Assembly (NCBI GenBank): GCA_016702705.1
Contig: JADJDM010000028.1
Coordinates: 1 to 36,536, forward strand
Origin: Bacteroidota bacterium
GTDB taxonomy: Bacteria; Bacteroidota; Bacteroidia; B-17B0; Aurantibacillaceae
Reading direction: 5' to 3'
Length of the DNA: 36,536 nucleotides
Both the position numbers and the translations under genes were made by a program. Of the stretch, positions 34,254-36,536 are shown piece after piece. The first letter of the stretch is position 1; each line of letters opens with the position of its first letter. The notes under the pieces were generated by a model. That model worked only from the letters and a program-made list of their open reading frames with translations. It was not told the DNA's origin and ran no database searches.

Positions 34254-35306
34254 ATGAAAAAACAACTACTCTCTATTTTTGCATTAATGTCGTTTGGTGC
34301 TGTTACGGCTCAAATAACAATTACTCAGGCAGATATTGCCCCACTAGGAAGTGAGATTTTCAGAGGAACCGATACCACTTTTACCGAAACTCAAATTGGA
34401 CCGGGAGGTACAAATATGTCGTGGGATTTTTCGGGTATTGTTGATGATACTGGAGATACTTTAATACTTCAAAATCCAACAATTTTACCAAATTATGTTG
34501 ATTTTCCAACTTCTAACATCGCAATAATAAATGGTGGCGGAACAGCTTATGGGATACTAAGTTCTGCAGATTTATCAATTATTGGTCAAACAGCGAATAT
34601 TGCCGGTACTGATATTGTTGTTGATGTTAATCCAGCTGAAATTGTAGTTGATTTTCCAGCAACTTATAATGATTCCTATTTTAATTCTTCTAGAGCATTT
34701 GGTGAATTTCCATTTACTGCAACAGGAATTGATTCGGCAAGAGTTATTTCTGTGAAAGAAAAACAAGTTGATGTTGATGCTTGGGGTTCATTAATAATTC
34801 CTTTTGGAACGTTTAATGTAATTCGTGTGAAAGAATCAATTGTTCAATTTGATACAATTGATATTCATACAACAGGTTTCCCTCCTTTACTTCCGGGTTC
34901 TTGGCAAAATTTTCAAACAGATGAAACACATACAACTCACTATTCGTTTTGGGCAAATGGCATTGGCTTCCCTGTAATGGAAATTGATAGTATCCACGCG
35001 ACAGGTGAAGTAAATGTTACTTGGTTGTTACAAACTCCTGCTATTGGAATTAAAGAACAAATTGCATCTACTAATGTAATGGTTTATCCTAATCCAGCTA
35101 AGGATTTAGTAACTATTAAGTTATCTCAAAATAGTTTAGCTACAATCGAAGTAACGGATGTATTAGGTAAACAAGTTAAAATGCTTTCTAATCAAAAAAT
35201 TGCAAGTACTTTAAACGTTACGGATTTAACAGAAGGAATTTATGTGTATAAAGTAACATACGCAAATGGTAAAGCTGAAAGCGGAAGATTTGTTATAAGT
35301 AAATAA
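34254..35306 (+). CDS. Secreted protein with T9SS sorting domain
   Basis: A 350-residue protein: signal peptide MKKQLLSIFALMSFGAVTAQ, a beta-rich domain of about 240 residues (starting ITITQADIAPLGSEIF, with SWDFSGIVDDTGDTL and FGTFNVIRVKES), then a T9SS type A sorting domain from about residue 276 (VYPNPAKDLVTIKL, EGIYVYKVTYANGKAESG-RFVISK). The N-terminal domain resembles Bacteroidota secreted proteins of unknown function. Intact frame, own promoter and terminator. Confidence 0.9.
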   Translation: MKKQLLSIFALMSFGAVTAQITITQADIAPLGSEIFRGTDTTFTETQIGPGGTNMSWDFSGIVDDTGDTLILQNPTILPNYVDFPTSNIAIINGGGTAYGILSSADLSIIGQTANIAGTDIVVDVNPAEIVVDFPATYNDSYFNSSRAFGEFPFTATGIDSARVISVKEKQVDVDAWGSLIIPFGTFNVIRVKESIVQFDTIDIHTTGFPPLLPGSWQNFQTDETHTTHYSFWANGIGFPVMEIDSIHATGEVNVTWLLQTPAIGIKEQIASTNVMVYPNPAKDLVTIKLSQNSLATIEVTDVLGKQVKMLSNQKIASTLNVTDLTEGIYVYKVTYANGKAESGRFVISK

Positions 35307-35328
35307 AAATTGGATTTAATGTTTATTT

Positions 35329-35361
35329 AAAAAGCTTGCCTTGGAAGGGGCAAGCTTTTTT
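35329..35361. terminator. Bidirectional intrinsic terminator
   Basis: Stem AAAAAGCTTGCC (35329-35340) against GGCAAGCTTTTT (35349-35360), with T run on the plus strand and A run before the stem for the minus strand. It serves the convergent T9SS-cargo gene and the Tudor-like gene. Confidence 0.88.
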
Positions 35362-35380
35362 ATTGTGATTCGTTTGTTTA

Positions 35381-36055
35381 TTAACCAGCACATTTATTAG
35401 TTTCGGTAAGGAACTTAATTGTATCATCTCCATCATAATCTCCTCCGTATTGCCCCTGTAATTTAAAACATTCTGGCTTTTTTGATTTATCTTTTTTTGC
35501 TTCTTCAAAACAATCGCAAACAGCTTTTACTTTTTCTTCAAATGTTTTTGAATCGTTAGTAGCGTTAGTTGCCCCGTTGTTTTTACATTCGGTGATTTTT
35601 CTTTTGTACTCATAAAATAAATCCGAACCATCGCCCAAAGCAACTAAATGTGCGTCTTTTAAGTCCAAGCATTTTTCTTTGTCGGCTAGTTTTTTTGTTT
35701 GATTAGCGGTTTCAATGCACTTGCAGTATTCATCTACTTTAGTTGTAACGGGGTCGCCACTTGTTGCTGCAGGCGTAGTGTTTTTTGTAGGCGCAGGTTT
35801 TGAAACAGTATTCCCCGTCACAGCCGGTGTACTTGTACCATCGATTGTTTTTAGTCTATCGGTACCAACTACTTCGTTCCAAGTGTTATCATAATTATCG
35901 TAACTAATATAATATCCATTCGTGCGCACTTCAATTATTTTACCTGGAAACCAATCGTTGTTCCATTTAATCATTACTTTTTGGTTAGCAGTGTAACTTT
36001 GAGCAAAAATTCCGCTAAAAACTAGTGCAAATAATAGTGTAAGTATCTTTTTCAT
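35381..36055 (-). CDS. Secreted Tudor/agenet-like protein with duplicated Cys unit
   Basis: A 224-residue protein with signal peptide MKKILTLLFALVFSGIFAQS. Residues 21-70 (KVMIKWNNDWFPGKIIEV, then YYISYDNYDNTWNEVV) look like a Tudor/agenet or chromo-barrel fold. A Pro/Thr-rich linker follows. The C-terminal half has two tandem units of one pattern: C-x-C, then Cys after about 14 residues, then another Cys (YCKCIETANQ..., then VCDCFEEAKK...), eight Cys in all. Small secreted proteins of this kind occur in Bacteroidota; function unknown. Own promoter at 36069-36076. Confidence 0.82.
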   Translation of the reverse strand: MKKILTLLFALVFSGIFAQSYTANQKVMIKWNNDWFPGKIIEVRTNGYYISYDNYDNTWNEVVGTDRLKTIDGTSTPAVTGNTVSKPAPTKNTTPAATSGDPVTTKVDEYCKCIETANQTKKLADKEKCLDLKDAHLVALGDGSDLFYEYKRKITECKNNGATNATNDSKTFEEKVKAVCDCFEEAKKDKSKKPECFKLQGQYGGDYDGDDTIKFLTETNKCAG

Positions 36056-36068
36056 ATTTTGTTTTTTT

Positions 36069-36076
36069 CAAATCTA
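36069..36076 (-). promoter_or_regulatory. -7 promoter element TAGATTTG
   Basis: TAnnTTTG match on the minus strand, 14 bases before ATG 36055. A perfect inverted repeat AATAGTAA-TTTG-TTACTATT lies upstream at 36098-36117. Confidence 0.5.
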
Positions 36077-36190
36077 CTTGTAAAATTTAATAGCAACAAT
36101 AGTAATTTGTTACTATTAGGATTAAAAGTTTTTTGTTTAAGTTTTTAGCCATTTTAGCGAAAATAAACTAAATAGAAATTACTAATTCAT

Positions 36191-36536
36191 TTACCACTCT
36201 TTTGGACCTAAATACTTATTAGCCAATTTGTTTTTTGGAAATATAGCAAGTGCTAATTGATCCCAATAAATAATTACTCCACCCGAATAAACAGGCGAAT
36301 TAAATTTATTAGTAAGGTATTTTGTGTTTTTAAATACTATACGGTAACCAACGTTTGCGCCAACACCAAGCCAAGTAAATATTTTAAACTTTACATTTAT
36401 GCCAGGCTCATATAAAAAGAAAAGATACTTTGCTTCGTTTTTTACACCTTTGTAATCGTAGCTAAACTTTGCAAAGCCTGTTCCAAATTGGGTTGGAATA
36501 CTATATTGCCAGCGTTTTGATTTATAAAAATATAAT
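36191..36536 (-). CDS. Partial outer-membrane beta-barrel-like protein (5' end outside window)
   Basis: A minus-strand frame open from the right edge of the window to TAA at 36191-36193, about 114 residues with no start inside. It reads LYFYKSKRWQYSIPTQFGTG, FAKFSYDYKGVKNEAKYLFF, LYEPGINVKFKIFTWLGVGA and so on. Alternating hydrophobic and polar strands with Gly/Tyr turns are typical of an outer-membrane barrel. It ends LANKYLGPKEW, which is not the usual terminal aromatic barrel signal. Family not determined. Confidence 0.65.
   Translation of the reverse strand, partial: LYFYKSKRWQYSIPTQFGTGFAKFSYDYKGVKNEAKYLFFLYEPGINVKFKIFTWLGVGANVGYRIVFKNTKYLTNKFNSPVYSGGVIIYWDQLALAIFPKNKLANKYLGPKEW

Noticed and set aside
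36098..36117. Inverted repeat AATAGTAA-TTTG-TTACTATT as a terminator
   Set aside because: Stem is all A/T except one G-C pair and no T run follows on the minus strand; kept only as a note near the Tudor-like gene promoter.

Overview
The window is a stretch of chromosome from a member of the Bacteroidota, most likely a Flavobacteriales-type lineage. The evidence is low GC content, several secreted proteins with type IX secretion (T9SS) C-terminal sorting domains, SprB repeats, DUF6089/PorG-like and CCC-motif membrane proteins, few Shine-Dalgarno sites, and the Bacteroidota -7 promoter element TAnnTTTG in front of many genes. The window cannot settle the genus. No rRNA, tRNA, CRISPR array, prophage or complete insertion sequence was seen.

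Layout. 1-4000: short genes, nearly all carrying indels (cation/proton antiporter fragment, DUF2752, CCC-motif protein, DUF983, thioredoxin, small membrane protein, PorG-like outer membrane protein, GNAT). 4046-9652: SprB-repeat T9SS protein, ndk with its terminator, TauE/SafE permease, and a secreted esterase with a T9SS tail. 9945-12415: guaA and two small genes. 12504-18454: a minus-strand efflux operon read MarR, membrane fusion protein, RND pump, TolC-like channel. 18558-21457: MBOAT acyltransferase, an unknown gene, DedA and rhodanese. 21643-26409: long PurF paralogue, STAS protein, a T9SS protein, RNase Z and a LuxR-type response regulator. 26643-30891: heptose-7-phosphate kinase-like GHMP kinase, a possible glycosyltransferase remnant, a cassette-like unit around a two-helix membrane protein, and a WG-repeat protein. 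31046-36536: M48 lipoprotein, ClpS, MiaA, a 119-bp imperfect palindrome, a pRiA4b ORF-3-like protein, a T9SS protein, a Tudor/agenet-like secreted protein and a partial outer membrane protein.

Many genes, including core ones (RNase Z, thioredoxin, DedA, the RND pump), are split by single-base indels that restore perfect family sequence in the next frame. Long genes nearby (guaA, purF, the 3-kb SprB gene) are intact. Local sequencing error is the simplest explanation, so I list the reconstructed genes as single CDSs and state where each frame breaks.

The signals most worth following are: a DNA-level octamer GCGGGGCA occurring ten times in different codon phases; a perfect terminator-like hairpin with nine T inside the start of the RNase Z gene; a cassette-like unit bounded by GTTATAGG/GTTATAGC with a large imperfect palindrome at its 3' end; several long intergenic palindromes; and repeated half-sites at both ends of the MarR efflux operon. 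All are seen in the sequence, but their functions are inference.
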